NCBI GenBank assembly: GCA_902760955.1
Contig: CACWIG010000012.1
Coordinates: forward strand, 1 to 40,439
Length of the DNA: 40,439 nucleotides
DNA from: an uncultured Ruminococcus sp.
Lineage (GTDB): Bacteria; Bacillota; Clostridia; Monoglobales; Monoglobaceae
Direction of reading: 5' to 3'
Under the pieces are notes generated by a model. That model was not told the origin of the DNA, did not search any database, and saw nothing but the letters and a program-made list of their open reading frames with translations. Positions 29,759 to 37,823 of the stretch are shown here, one piece after another (within the stretch, counting starts at the first letter, position 1; the number at the start of each line of letters is the position of its first letter). The position numbers and the translations under genes are program-made.

Positions 29759-31063
29759 TTAGAACATATCACACTTTAACATATCATCATATGTTTCTCT
29801 GCGGACAGCAACGGTAGGCTTTCCGTCCTTTATCATAATGATAGGCGGACGTGGCACCCTGTTATAGTTGCTGGACATAGAGTAGTTGTAAGCGCCTGTT
29901 GAGAGTATGGCAATTATTTCGCCGACTTTCACATCATTTAAAGGCATATCCTTACCGATAAGGTCCCCTGATTCACAGCATTTTCCTGCGATTGTTACAG
30001 TCTTATCCTGTGGTGCGAGAGGGTTCTCGGCGGATACAGCAGTATATCTTGATTGATATAAGATGTATCTGGGGTTGTCCGTCATACCTCCGTCAATAGA
30101 TACATATGTGCGAATGTTAGGAATGTTCTTGATTGTTCCCACACTGTAGAGAGTAAGTCCTGCCTCTGCAACCATTGAACGTCCAGGTTCAACGATTATA
30201 AACGGAAGCTTAACGTCACGTTCTTTAGCAACTCTCTTTACAACCTTGGATACAGCGTTCATATATTCGCCAAGGTCTGAGGGATTGTCGTCTTCGGTAT
30301 ATCTGATACCAAAACCGCCGCCTAAGTCAAGCTCGTCTGTGATAATACCGTACTTCTCTTTAACATCACCGATAAAGTTCATCATAACCTCAGCGGCGTG
30401 TTCAAATGGCTCAAGGTCAAATATCTGCGAACCTATGTGACAATGAAAGCCTTTTATACAAACATTCTCTGCCTTAACAGCAAGGGCAACAAGGTCGTCA
30501 GCCTCTCCTGTTTCGAGAACGGCACCAAACTTTGAGTCTATCTGACCTGTCTTGATAAAGTCGTGTGTAGATGCGTCAATACCAGGTGTAATTCTGATTA
30601 TGATGTTTGCTTTAATCTTAAGCTCACCTGCGATTTCGTTTATACGGCTAAGCTCAAGCGCGTTATCAACCATAATTCTGCCGATATTGTTTTCAAGTGC
30701 ATACTTAAGCTCATCAGGTGTTTTGTTGTTGCCGTGGAAGTATATCTTGTCTGCAGGGAAGCCTGCGGATAATGCGGCATACAGTTCGCCGCCTGATACT
30801 ACATCTATTCCAAAGCCCTCTTCATTTACAAGCTTGTACATATACTTGCAGGAAAGAGCCTTGCTTGCATAAATCGCACGGCCGTTGCCGTCATAATATT
30901 TCTTTATGGAGTCATTATATTTTTTGCAGTTATTTCGTATAGTTGCATCATCTACAACATAGGCGGGTGTTCCAAATTCTTTGGCAATCTTCACCAAATC
31001 GCATCCGCTCATTTCCAAGTTTCCGTTTTCGTTTACATTAAGACAGTCCATTATAAACTGCAT
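29759..31063 (-). CDS. lysA: Diaminopimelate decarboxylase
   Basis: This 434-residue fold-type III PLP enzyme converts meso-diaminopimelate to L-lysine. The PLP lysine is Lys68 in YASKALSCKY. Other family motifs are HCHIGSQ, GGGFGIRY, EPGRSMV (phosphate/carboxylate binding) and the active-site CCESGD near the C-terminus. GGAGG lies 8 bases before the ATG, and a 17-base-spaced promoter sits upstream. No lysine riboswitch is recognisable in the short leader. Confidence 0.93.
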   Translation of the reverse strand: MQFIMDCLNVNENGNLEMSGCDLVKIAKEFGTPAYVVDDATIRNNCKKYNDSIKKYYDGNGRAIYASKALSCKYMYKLVNEEGFGIDVVSGGELYAALSAGFPADKIYFHGNNKTPDELKYALENNIGRIMVDNALELSRINEIAGELKIKANIIIRITPGIDASTHDFIKTGQIDSKFGAVLETGEADDLVALAVKAENVCIKGFHCHIGSQIFDLEPFEHAAEVMMNFIGDVKEKYGIITDELDLGGGFGIRYTEDDNPSDLGEYMNAVSKVVKRVAKERDVKLPFIIVEPGRSMVAEAGLTLYSVGTIKNIPNIRTYVSIDGGMTDNPRYILYQSRYTAVSAENPLAPQDKTVTIAGKCCESGDLIGKDMPLNDVKVGEIIAILSTGAYNYSMSSNYNRVPRPPIIMIKDGKPTVAVRRETYDDMLKCDMF

Positions 31064-31108
31064 CTCAATCGCCTCCTGTTAAACTTTGTTGTAACTTAAA
31101 TCCTATAA

Positions 31109-31137
31109 ATTTTAACATAATTGAAACCTTTTGTCAA
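31109..31137 (-). promoter_or_regulatory. Promoter of lysA
   Basis: On the minus strand TTGACA (31132-31137) and TAAAAT (31109-31114) are 17 bases apart, about 45 bases upstream of the lysA start. Confidence 0.65.
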
Positions 31138-31264
31138 ATATTATCTGCGCGCAAAAGACCGAAAAAAAACACGTATTTAGTATATTTTGTTTAATAGTGA
31201 TAATTATACAATTCAAAACGATATTGTTTTGTTTCAAATGACTCATTTATGACGTTATAAACAC

Positions 31265-31292
31265 TTGACATTTGCGGAATTTTTGATAATAT
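31265..31292 (+). promoter_or_regulatory. Promoter of the flavodiiron protein gene
   Basis: TTGACA (31265-31270) is followed 16 bases later by TAATAT (31287-31292), about 40 bases before the start codon. Overlapping -10 choices exist in the AT-rich stretch. Confidence 0.5.
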
Positions 31293-31331
31293 ATAAGATA
31301 TAGACAATACAATTTCGGAGGTGCATATTTA

Positions 31332-33119
31332 ATGGAAATTACAAAGGATATAAAGTATGTCGGCGTCAACGACCACGACATTGACCTTTTTGAAGGACAG
31401 TACATCGTAGAAAACGGAATGGCGTATAATTCTTATGTCATTCTTGATGAAAAGGTTGCGGTTATGGATACCGTCGACATCAGATTTACACACGAGTGGG
31501 TTGATAATATCCAGAATGTTTTGGGTGACAGAAGCCCTGACTATCTTATAATTCAGCATATGGAGCCTGACCATTCGGCAAATATAGCCAACTTTATGAA
31601 GATATACACAAACACTCAGATTGTTGCATCACAAAAGGCGTTTACAATGATGCAGAACTTTTTTGGCAATGACTATGCCGACAGAAGAATTGTTATAGCA
31701 GAGGGGGATACCTTATCTCTCGGCAAGCATACCCTTAATTTTGTTGCGGCACCAATGGTTCATTGGCCTGAGGTAATGGTGACATATGATGCGTATGACA
31801 AGGTATTGTTCTCGGCTGATGGTTTCGGCAAGTTCGGCGCTCTTGATGTGGAAGAGGATTGGGCTTGTGAAGCACGCAGATACTATATAGGTATCGTAGG
31901 CAAGTACGGCGGACAGGTTCAAGCCTTGCTTAAAAAGGCGGCCGACCTTGATATAGAGAAGATTTGTCCCTTGCACGGACCTATTCTTACAGAAAATCTC
32001 GGCTACTATATTAATTTGTATGATACTTGGTCAAGTTATTCGGTTGAGAGCGACGGAATTATGATAGCTTATACCTCTGTATACGGAAATACAAAAAAGG
32101 CAGTGGAACAGCTTGCTGAAAAACTCCGTGCAAAGAACTGCCCTAAGGTTGTAGTCAATGACCTTGCACGCTGTGATATGGCAGAGGCGGTGGAAGATGC
32201 CTTCAGATACGGAAAGATTATTCTTGCAACAACAACATATAACAATGATATTTTCCCGTTTATGCGCGAATTTATCAATCATTTGACAGAGCGTAATTTC
32301 AGCAATCGAACAGTCGCTTTTGTGGAAAACGGAAGCTGGGCACCGAGAGCTATGAAGGTTATGAAGTCAATGCTTGAGGGTTGCAATAACTTATCTTACA
32401 CTCAGAATAATGTTCATATTATGTCCGCAGTGAATGATGAAAACAAAAACGAGATTGAGGCTCTCGCTGACGAGCTTTGCCAGAACTATCTTGCACAGAG
32501 TGACGAAACTGCCAACAAGAATGATTTGACAGCACTCTTTAACATTGGGTACGGACTTTATGTTGTAACCTCCAACGACGGCAAGAAGGATAACGGACTT
32601 ATAGTAAATACGGTTACTCAGGTTACCAATACACCAAATCGTATAGCTGTTACAATTAACAAGGAGAACTATTCTCACCACGTTATCAAGCAGACAGGTG
32701 TGATGAATATAAATTGCCTGTCCACAGAAGCACCGTTTAGCGTATTTGAAACATTCGGTTTTCAGAGCGGAAGAAACACAGACAAGTTTGCAAATTCTGA
32801 GCCTTTGCGTTCGGATAATGGCTTGGCGTTCCTGCCGAGATACATCAATTCATTTATGTCATTAAAGGTTGAACAGTACATTGACCTTGACACTCACGGA
32901 ATGTTTATATGCAGTGTGACAGAGTCACGTGTTATTTCTAATGTTCCCACAATGACATACAATTATTATCACGAAAATGTTAAGCCGAAGCCTAAAACCG
33001 ATAAGAAGGGCTACGTATGCAAGATTTGCGGATATGTCTATGAGGGAGATACACTTCCCGATGATTTTGTGTGTCCGTTGTGTAAGCACGGAGCGGCTGA
33101 CTTTGAACCGATTGGTTAG
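31332..33119 (+). CDS. Flavodiiron protein with flavin reductase and rubredoxin domains
   Basis: This 595-residue soluble protein reduces O2 to water and/or NO to N2O. Domains in order: a metallo-beta-lactamase-like diiron domain (about 1-240; ligands His76, Glu78, Asp80 and His81 in HMEPDH), and a flavodoxin domain (about 245-390; TSVYGNTKKA binds FMN phosphate). Then comes a flavin-reductase-like domain (about 405-550) and a C-terminal rubredoxin with Cys563, Cys566, Cys581 and Cys584. Having reductase and rubredoxin on one chain means electrons could pass from a reduced pyridine nucleotide through flavin and rubredoxin to the diiron site without separate partners. It has its own promoter and is probably part of oxygen defence. 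Confidence 0.88.
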   Translation: MEITKDIKYVGVNDHDIDLFEGQYIVENGMAYNSYVILDEKVAVMDTVDIRFTHEWVDNIQNVLGDRSPDYLIIQHMEPDHSANIANFMKIYTNTQIVASQKAFTMMQNFFGNDYADRRIVIAEGDTLSLGKHTLNFVAAPMVHWPEVMVTYDAYDKVLFSADGFGKFGALDVEEDWACEARRYYIGIVGKYGGQVQALLKKAADLDIEKICPLHGPILTENLGYYINLYDTWSSYSVESDGIMIAYTSVYGNTKKAVEQLAEKLRAKNCPKVVVNDLARCDMAEAVEDAFRYGKIILATTTYNNDIFPFMREFINHLTERNFSNRTVAFVENGSWAPRAMKVMKSMLEGCNNLSYTQNNVHIMSAVNDENKNEIEALADELCQNYLAQSDETANKNDLTALFNIGYGLYVVTSNDGKKDNGLIVNTVTQVTNTPNRIAVTINKENYSHHVIKQTGVMNINCLSTEAPFSVFETFGFQSGRNTDKFANSEPLRSDNGLAFLPRYINSFMSLKVEQYIDLDTHGMFICSVTESRVISNVPTMTYNYYHENVKPKPKTDKKGYVCKICGYVYEGDTLPDDFVCPLCKHGAADFEPIG

Positions 33120-33149
33120 GGGATAAATAGAAAAACATAACAAATTTTG

Positions 33150-33178
33150 TTGACTTTTATCTGTAAATATTGTATTAT
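33150..33178 (+). promoter_or_regulatory. Promoter of the ABC importer operon
   Basis: TTGACT (33150-33155) and TATTAT (33173-33178) are 17 bases apart, about 45 bases before the binding-protein start. Confidence 0.7.
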
Positions 33179-33221
33179 AAAGGTATTATTTTAAAATTTA
33201 TTTATATGGGGGAGAAATCAT

Positions 33222-34187
33222 ATGAAAAGGTTAGTATCAATTTTATTGGTATGCGTAATGGCTGTATCATTGGCTGCGTGCGGTTCAAGCACAACAGGCT
33301 CAGCTGACAAGAAGGAATACACAGTAGGTATATGTCAGTTGGTTCAGCACGAGGCATTGGATGCTGCAACAAAGGGTTTTAAAGATGCTCTTACAGAGGA
33401 ACTCGGTGACAGCGTTAAGTTTGACGAGCAGAACGCTTCAAACGATTCAAATGCTTGTGCGACAATAGTAAATGGTTTCGTTTCAAAGAATGTTGACTTG
33501 ATGTTGGCAAACGCTACACCTGCACTTCAGGCTGCGGCTGCTGCAACAACTGAAATTCCGATTTTGGGAACATCTGTTACAGAATACGGCGTTGCTCTCG
33601 AAATTAAAGACTTTAACGGCGTTGTAGGCGGAAACATTTCAGGTACTTCTGACCTTGCTCCGCTTGACAAACAGGCAGAAATGCTTATTGAATTATTGCC
33701 TGATGCAAAGAAGGTTGGTTTGTTATACTGTTCATCAGAGGCAAACTCATTATATCAGGTAAAGGTTGTAAAAGAGTATCTCGAAGCAAAGGGTATTGAG
33801 TGCAAAGAGTTTTCTTTCTCTGACTCAAACGATATTGCGGCTGTAACAACATCAGCTTGTGATTACAGTGATGCAATCTATGTTCCGACAGATAACACAG
33901 TTGCTTCTTCTACAGGTATTATAGATGGTATATGCAGACCTGCTAAAGTTCCTGTTATTGCAGGCGAGGAAGGTATTTGCAGTGGTTGCGGTATTGCTAC
34001 TCTTTCAATCAGCTACTATGAACTCGGACGTAAAACAGGTATGATGGCTGCAAGAATTTTGAAGGACGGCGAAGATATTTCAACTATGGAAGTAGAATAT
34101 GACGAGAACTACCAGAAGAAGTATAACAAAGAGATTTGTGATGCTTTAGGTATCCAGATTCCTGACGGCTACGAGGCTATTGATTAA
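33222..34187 (+). CDS. ABC importer substrate-binding lipoprotein (TrpX-like, PF04392 type)
   Basis: This 321-residue lipoprotein has signal peptide and lipobox LAAC (Cys20), followed by a two-lobe periplasmic-binding fold. Segments such as TVGICQLVQHEALDAATKGF, IPILGTSVTEYG and GLLYCSSEANS are typical of the PF04392 family, to which streptococcal TrpX belongs. The ligand is probably tryptophan or another small aromatic or amino-acid-like compound, but this cannot be read from the sequence. GGGGGAG lies before the ATG. A terminator hairpin separates it from the permease gene. Confidence 0.82.
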   Translation: MKRLVSILLVCVMAVSLAACGSSTTGSADKKEYTVGICQLVQHEALDAATKGFKDALTEELGDSVKFDEQNASNDSNACATIVNGFVSKNVDLMLANATPALQAAAAATTEIPILGTSVTEYGVALEIKDFNGVVGGNISGTSDLAPLDKQAEMLIELLPDAKKVGLLYCSSEANSLYQVKVVKEYLEAKGIECKEFSFSDSNDIAAVTTSACDYSDAIYVPTDNTVASSTGIIDGICRPAKVPVIAGEEGICSGCGIATLSISYYELGRKTGMMAARILKDGEDISTMEVEYDENYQKKYNKEICDALGIQIPDGYEAID

Positions 34188-34220
34188 TAAAGATTAGTTG
34201 CTGGATTGATGATTTTAGTA

Positions 34221-34256
34221 CATTGGGATGGCAAGTTTGTCATCCCAATGTTTTAT
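34221..34256 (+). terminator. Intra-operon terminator between binding protein and permease
   Basis: A perfect 10-bp stem CATTGGGATG/CATCCCAATG with a ten-base loop is followed by TTTTATAATTTTAT. It should end most transcripts after the binding-protein gene, giving excess binding protein. Confidence 0.75.
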
Positions 34257-34276
34257 AATTTTATAGGGTGATTTGT

Positions 34277-35212
34277 ATGAATATGATATTTAATATAATT
34301 AACAGTATGCCTGGTGCTGTGGCACAGGGGTTGATATGGGGCATAATGGCAATCGGCGTATATATTACATACCGCATACTTGATTTTGCCGATCTTACTG
34401 TAGACGGCTCAATGTGTACAGGCGGTGCTGTATGTGTTATGATGATTTTGTCAGGTCACAGCGTTCCTGTTGCTATGATTGTGGCTGTTATTGCAGGTAT
34501 GCTGACAGGTCTTATCACAGGTGTTCTTCATACCTTTATGGGTATACCTGCTATCCTTGCAGGAATTTTAACTCAGCTTGCCTTGTATTCCCTGAACCTT
34601 AAAATTATGGGCAAGGCGAATCAGGCGTTGAATTTCAGAAATTATGATTTAGCAATTTCACTGCAGTATATCAGAAAGTTCCCCATATATCAAAATACGA
34701 TATTTGTAATAGCCATATTTACGATTGTGATTATAGCTGTGCTGTATTGGTTCTTCGGAACTGAAAGCGGTGCATCGTTGCGTTCTACCGGTGCAAATCC
34801 GAATATGAGCCGTGCGCAAGGAATTAATACTAATTTCAACATAGTATTAGGTCTTATGATTTCAAACGGGCTTGTTGCACTTTCAGGTGCACTGTTGGCA
34901 CAGTATCAAGGCTTTGCTGATGTTCAGATGGGACGCGGTGCAATCGTTATCGGCTTGGCGGCTGTTATTATAGGTAATGCTTTGTTCGGAAAGATTTTCA
35001 GAAATTTCGCTTTGCGGTTATTGGGAGTTTCTCTCGGTGGTGTTATTTACTATATCGTTTATCAAATTGTAATATGTCTTGGCTTGGATCCTGACTTATT
35101 AAAACTTCTTTCATCATTGATTGTTGCAATATTCCTTGCAATACCTTTCTGGAAGAAAAAGTATTTTTCAAAGCCGACAAAAGGGGTGAATAGTAATGCT
35201 AAAACTGAGTAA
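34277..35212 (+). CDS. ABC importer permease (PF02653 type, TrpY-like)
   Basis: This 311-residue membrane protein with about eight hydrophobic segments belongs to the branched-chain/ribose permease fold. It keeps the family-like DFADLTVDGSM and GANPNMSRAQGIN segments. I chose the ATG at 34277, 6 bases after AGGGTG. A GTG at 34268 in frame overlaps that site. It overlaps the ATPase gene by 17 bases. Confidence 0.82.
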   Translation: MNMIFNIINSMPGAVAQGLIWGIMAIGVYITYRILDFADLTVDGSMCTGGAVCVMMILSGHSVPVAMIVAVIAGMLTGLITGVLHTFMGIPAILAGILTQLALYSLNLKIMGKANQALNFRNYDLAISLQYIRKFPIYQNTIFVIAIFTIVIIAVLYWFFGTESGASLRSTGANPNMSRAQGINTNFNIVLGLMISNGLVALSGALLAQYQGFADVQMGRGAIVIGLAAVIIGNALFGKIFRNFALRLLGVSLGGVIYYIVYQIVICLGLDPDLLKLLSSLIVAIFLAIPFWKKKYFSKPTKGVNSNAKTE

Positions 35213-35990
35213 TATTTCTAAAACATTTAATACGGGAACCATAAACGAAAAGTTGGCGCTTGACAATTTAAGTCTTGTGCTGAATGACGGTGATTTTGTT
35301 ACTGTTATCGGAGGTAATGGTGCAGGTAAAAGCACAATGCTGAACGCTATTTCAGGGGTGTGGGGCTTAGATTCGGGCTCCATATATATTGACGACTGTG
35401 ACGTTACTAATATGCCTGAATACAAAAGGGCAAAATTCTTAGGCAGAGTTTTTCAGGACCCGATGATGGGCACTGCGGCTGATATGGAGATTGAGGAAAA
35501 TATGTCTTTGGCCCTCCGCAGAGGAAAAAGACGTACGCTTAAGTGGGGAATAACAAAGGCTGAAAGAGAGATATTCAAAAAAGAGCTTGAAATTCTTGAA
35601 TTAGGTCTGGAAACAAGATTGAATGACAAGGTAGGTTTATTGTCAGGCGGTCAAAGACAGGCTCTTACGCTCTTGATGGCAACCCTTCAAAAGCCAAAGC
35701 TTTTGTTGCTTGATGAACACACAGCGGCATTAGACCCTAAAACTGCTACAAAGGTGTTGGAACTATCCGATAAGATTATAAGAAGCAATAATCTGACAGC
35801 ACTTATGATTACGCACAATATGAATGATGCTATTAAATATGGTAACAGACTTATTATGATGAATAGCGGTAAAATCGTGTTTGATGTATCAGGAGAGGAA
35901 AAGCAGAATTTGACAAAGGAACAACTTGTAGAGCTGTTTTCGGCGGCACACGGTGGAGAATTTGCAAACGACCGTATATTGCTTTCTTAA
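35196..35990 (+). CDS. ABC importer ATPase (TrpZ-like)
   Basis: This 264-residue ATPase has Walker A GGNGAGKST, signature LLSGGQRQA, Walker B LLLLDEHTA and the H-loop MITHNM, all intact. It energises the importer formed with the two genes before it. GGGGTGA lies before the ATG at 35196, and the start overlaps the permease gene. A bidirectional terminator shared with tRNA-Pro follows. Confidence 0.88.
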   Translation: MLKLSNISKTFNTGTINEKLALDNLSLVLNDGDFVTVIGGNGAGKSTMLNAISGVWGLDSGSIYIDDCDVTNMPEYKRAKFLGRVFQDPMMGTAADMEIEENMSLALRRGKRRTLKWGITKAEREIFKKELEILELGLETRLNDKVGLLSGGQRQALTLLMATLQKPKLLLLDEHTAALDPKTATKVLELSDKIIRSNNLTALMITHNMNDAIKYGNRLIMMNSGKIVFDVSGEEKQNLTKEQLVELFSAAHGGEFANDRILLS

Positions 35991-36020
35991 TTCCGTTAAA
36001 TTTAAAACAGAAGTAAAATA

Positions 36021-36056
36021 AAAAGCCTCACAGGATTATCTGTGAGGCTTTTTGGT
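36021..36056. terminator. Bidirectional terminator shared by the ABC importer and tRNA-Pro
   Basis: A 13-bp stem (AAAAGCCTCACAG/CTGTGAGGCTTTT) with a six-base loop ends in Ts that run directly into the tRNA-Pro CCA end. On the minus strand TTTTTATTTTA follows the same stem, so one hairpin ends both convergent transcripts. Confidence 0.9.
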
Positions 36057-36129
36057 CGAGGTGACAGGATTTGAACCTGCGGCCCCTTCGTCCCGAACGA
36101 AGTACTCTACCAAACTGAGCCACACCTCG
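36053..36129 (-). tRNA. tRNA-Pro (anticodon CGG)
   Basis: The minus strand folds as a 77-base tRNA with acceptor CGAGGTG/CACCTCG, discriminator A and encoded CCA. The anticodon stem CTTCG/CGAAG holds the loop TTCGGGA (anticodon CGG), and the T-arm has GGTTCAAATCC. Confidence 0.95.
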
Positions 36130-36141
36130 ACAACGAAAGAT

Positions 36142-36170
36142 ATTATATCATATCAAGTGTCGTATGTCAA
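36142..36170 (-). promoter_or_regulatory. Consensus promoter of tRNA-Pro
   Basis: On the minus strand a perfect TTGACA (36165-36170) and perfect TATAAT (36142-36147) are 17 bases apart, just upstream of tRNA-Pro. Confidence 0.9.
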
Positions 36171-36237
36171 GTTTTTTCTATGTGTAAGCCATATGATATA
36201 AATTTTCAAAATTTTTAAAGAAATTCGAAAAAAACTG

Positions 36238-36266
36238 TTGACAAATCTGAATAAATATGTTATTAT
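36238..36266 (+). promoter_or_regulatory. Promoter of tRNA-Tyr
   Basis: TTGACA (36238-36243) and TATTAT (36261-36266) are 17 bases apart, about 17 bases before tRNA-Tyr. Confidence 0.85.
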
Positions 36267-36282
36267 ATCAGAGTTGCGATAT

Positions 36283-36367
36283 GGAGGGGTTCCCGAGTGG
36301 CCAAAGGGGGCAGACTGTAAATCTGTTGCTTCTTGCTTCGATGGTTCGAATCCATCTCCCTCCACCA
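36283..36367 (+). tRNA. tRNA-Tyr (anticodon GTA)
   Basis: This is an 85-base class II tRNA with acceptor GGAGGGG/CTCCCTCC and encoded CCA. The anticodon loop CTGTAAA (GTA) lies between CAGA and TCTG, there is a long variable arm (TTGCTTCTTGCTTCG), and the T-arm has GGTTCGAATCC. Confidence 0.95.
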
Positions 36368-36370
36368 TAG

Positions 36371-36413
36371 TAGCGTGATGATATTACTGTCAGTAGTGTC
36401 ATCACGCTTTTTC
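36371..36413 (+). terminator. Terminator after tRNA-Tyr
   Basis: The stem AGCGTGATGA/TCATCACGCT is followed by TTTTTC, four bases after the CCA end. It appears to mark the end of the core chromosomal tRNA locus and the start of the accessory region. Confidence 0.8.
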
Positions 36414-36426
36414 ATGCGGTTTTTCA

Positions 36427-36497
36427 GGGTTCAAGTGGTGTTCCTCTAAAACAGTATTTTCGTTACTGTCGAAGGTTTTTCGTAAGGAGTTGAACCC
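36427..36497 (+). promoter_or_regulatory. Nested inverted repeat in the leader of the rep-like gene
   Basis: GGGTTCAA (36427-36434) pairs with TTGAACCC (36490-36497), and inside them ACAGTA (36451-36456) pairs with TACTGT (36464-36469). It precedes the terminator hairpin at 36523. Confidence 0.5.
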
Positions 36498-36522
36498 CAG
36501 CCCTTAATTCAAAATCAGTTCC

Positions 36523-36560
36523 AAAGCACAGAGTTTAAAAATGCTCTGTGCTTTTTGTTT
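36523..36560 (+). terminator. Attenuator-like terminator before the rep-like gene
   Basis: An 11-bp stem AAAGCACAGAG/CTCTGTGCTTT is followed by TTGTTTT and lies just 10 bases before the Shine-Dalgarno sequence. An outer stem CCTTAATTC (36502-36510)/GAATTAAGG (36563-36571) reaches into the AAGGAGG site. Confidence 0.7.
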
Positions 36561-36580
36561 TGGAATTAAGGAGGACCAAT

Positions 36581-37399
36581 ATGAAAAAACTAAAAGTCAA
36601 CTTCACCACAATACCTAACGAAGCAATCCTGGACACAAGACTCGATACATATGAGTTCAAGGTGCTGTGTTATTTATGCAAATTATCTAATGAGAAAAAT
36701 GTCTGTTTTCCTTCCTACTCCACCATCGCTACCAACATGAAAATCAGCCGTTCCAAAACAGCAAATATAATCAATCGCCTTATCGATTTAGGTTATATTG
36801 AAAAAGAAAATCGCACAAGAGGTCGTGGCGGAAAAGGCTCTAATCTCTACACAGTATGTCAGGAATACTATGAGGATGAAAAACAGTATGCAGAAAAGAC
36901 TATGGATAGTATGCCCGAAGGACATCGTGATAGTCTTTCAGAAGAACCGGATAGTATGCAGGACGGACTATATAAATACTCAAATACAAATATTAAAAAT
37001 TTTATAAATAATCAATCCTCATCAATAGAGCGGCTGATGGATCAGGCAGAAACATATAATCTTGAAGGTCAATTAAAAATTGATTTTAAAAAAGCGTTAG
37101 AAAGAATGTATCGCCAAAAATATATAAAAGTTTACGGCGAAAAAATTCCGCAGGAATTGGTTCGTGAGCGATTAAAAAATATCAGCTACGAGCATATTGC
37201 CTGTGCAGATAACAGACTGCCGAGAGAAAAAGTTAATGGCATTTGGCAAAAGAAAAATATAGATACCATTCCCTATCTCATCTCGGTTTTGTATGACCTT
37301 TTGAAACATAACGAGGAAGAACTTATAAAAATTGAATACGGAGATATTGCATCGGTGTCCTCTTCCAGAAAGGAGGATTCAGATGAATTATTTATATAA
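36581..37399 (+). CDS. Helix-turn-helix protein with replication-initiator-like C-terminus
   Basis: This protein of about 272 residues has an N-terminal HTH_36-type winged helix (about 12-85; PSYSTIATNMKISRSKTANI). It also has a C-terminal domain (about 160-250; YIKVYGEKIPQELVRERL ... IPYLISVLYDLL) whose pattern resembles the DUF6017 region of replication initiators from plasmids and conjugative elements. The middle is Ser/Asn-rich. I used the ATG at 36581 because AAGGAGG lies 6 bases upstream; the in-frame extension to 36548 runs through a terminator. It overlaps the next gene by 17 bases. A replication role is inferred from domain pattern and leader structure. Confidence 0.6.
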   Translation: MKKLKVNFTTIPNEAILDTRLDTYEFKVLCYLCKLSNEKNVCFPSYSTIATNMKISRSKTANIINRLIDLGYIEKENRTRGRGGKGSNLYTVCQEYYEDEKQYAEKTMDSMPEGHRDSLSEEPDSMQDGLYKYSNTNIKNFINNQSSSIERLMDQAETYNLEGQLKIDFKKALERMYRQKYIKVYGEKIPQELVRERLKNISYEHIACADNRLPREKVNGIWQKKNIDTIPYLISVLYDLLKHNEEELIKIEYGDIASVSSSRKEDSDELFI

Positions 37400-37823
37400 C
37401 CAACAAAACAAACTGAGTAATTGTTTTATACTCTCAAACTATGTCATGAATTTAGATTTAAGTGCAACAGCATTAGCCATTTACTGTTATCTCATGTACA
37501 TAGAAGACCGAGATAGATATGAGTGTTACCCTAGCTACAAAACCATCGGGAAAGCTCTTAAAATAAAAAGCAAAAATACGGTGGCAAAATATGTTGCAGA
37601 GCTTGAAGAAAAGAGTCTTATCTATACAGAATCGACAGAGGTTGTTCTGAAAAATGGTAAGAAACGGAATGGAAATTTAAAATATACAATCAGACCTATA
37701 AGAGATGCACTCGAATATAATTTCGAGCGACAGCTGAAAGAAAATGCAGAAAAGGCTGCCATAGATAAAGCTCAAAAAGAACTTGAAAAATATAATAAAA
37801 AGCATCCCAAAGAGCCACCGTAA
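37383..37823 (+). CDS. Second helix-turn-helix (HTH_36) protein
   Basis: This protein of about 146 residues consists of a winged helix (about 20-100; YPSYKTIGKALKIKSKNTVAKY) and a Lys/Glu-rich helical tail. It starts at the ATG at 37383 with AAAGGAGG 7 bases upstream and overlaps the previous gene by 17 bases. Such pairs of HTH genes occur on firmicute plasmids and integrative elements, where one or both act in replication or regulation. The exact role is unknown. Confidence 0.65.
   Translation: MNYLYNQQNKLSNCFILSNYVMNLDLSATALAIYCYLMYIEDRDRYECYPSYKTIGKALKIKSKNTVAKYVAELEEKSLIYTESTEVVLKNGKKRNGNLKYTIRPIRDALEYNFERQLKENAEKAAIDKAQKELEKYNKKHPKEPP

Noticed and set aside
31064..31108. Lysine riboswitch before lysA
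   Set aside because: The leader between promoter and start is only about 40 bases, too short for the L-box fold.
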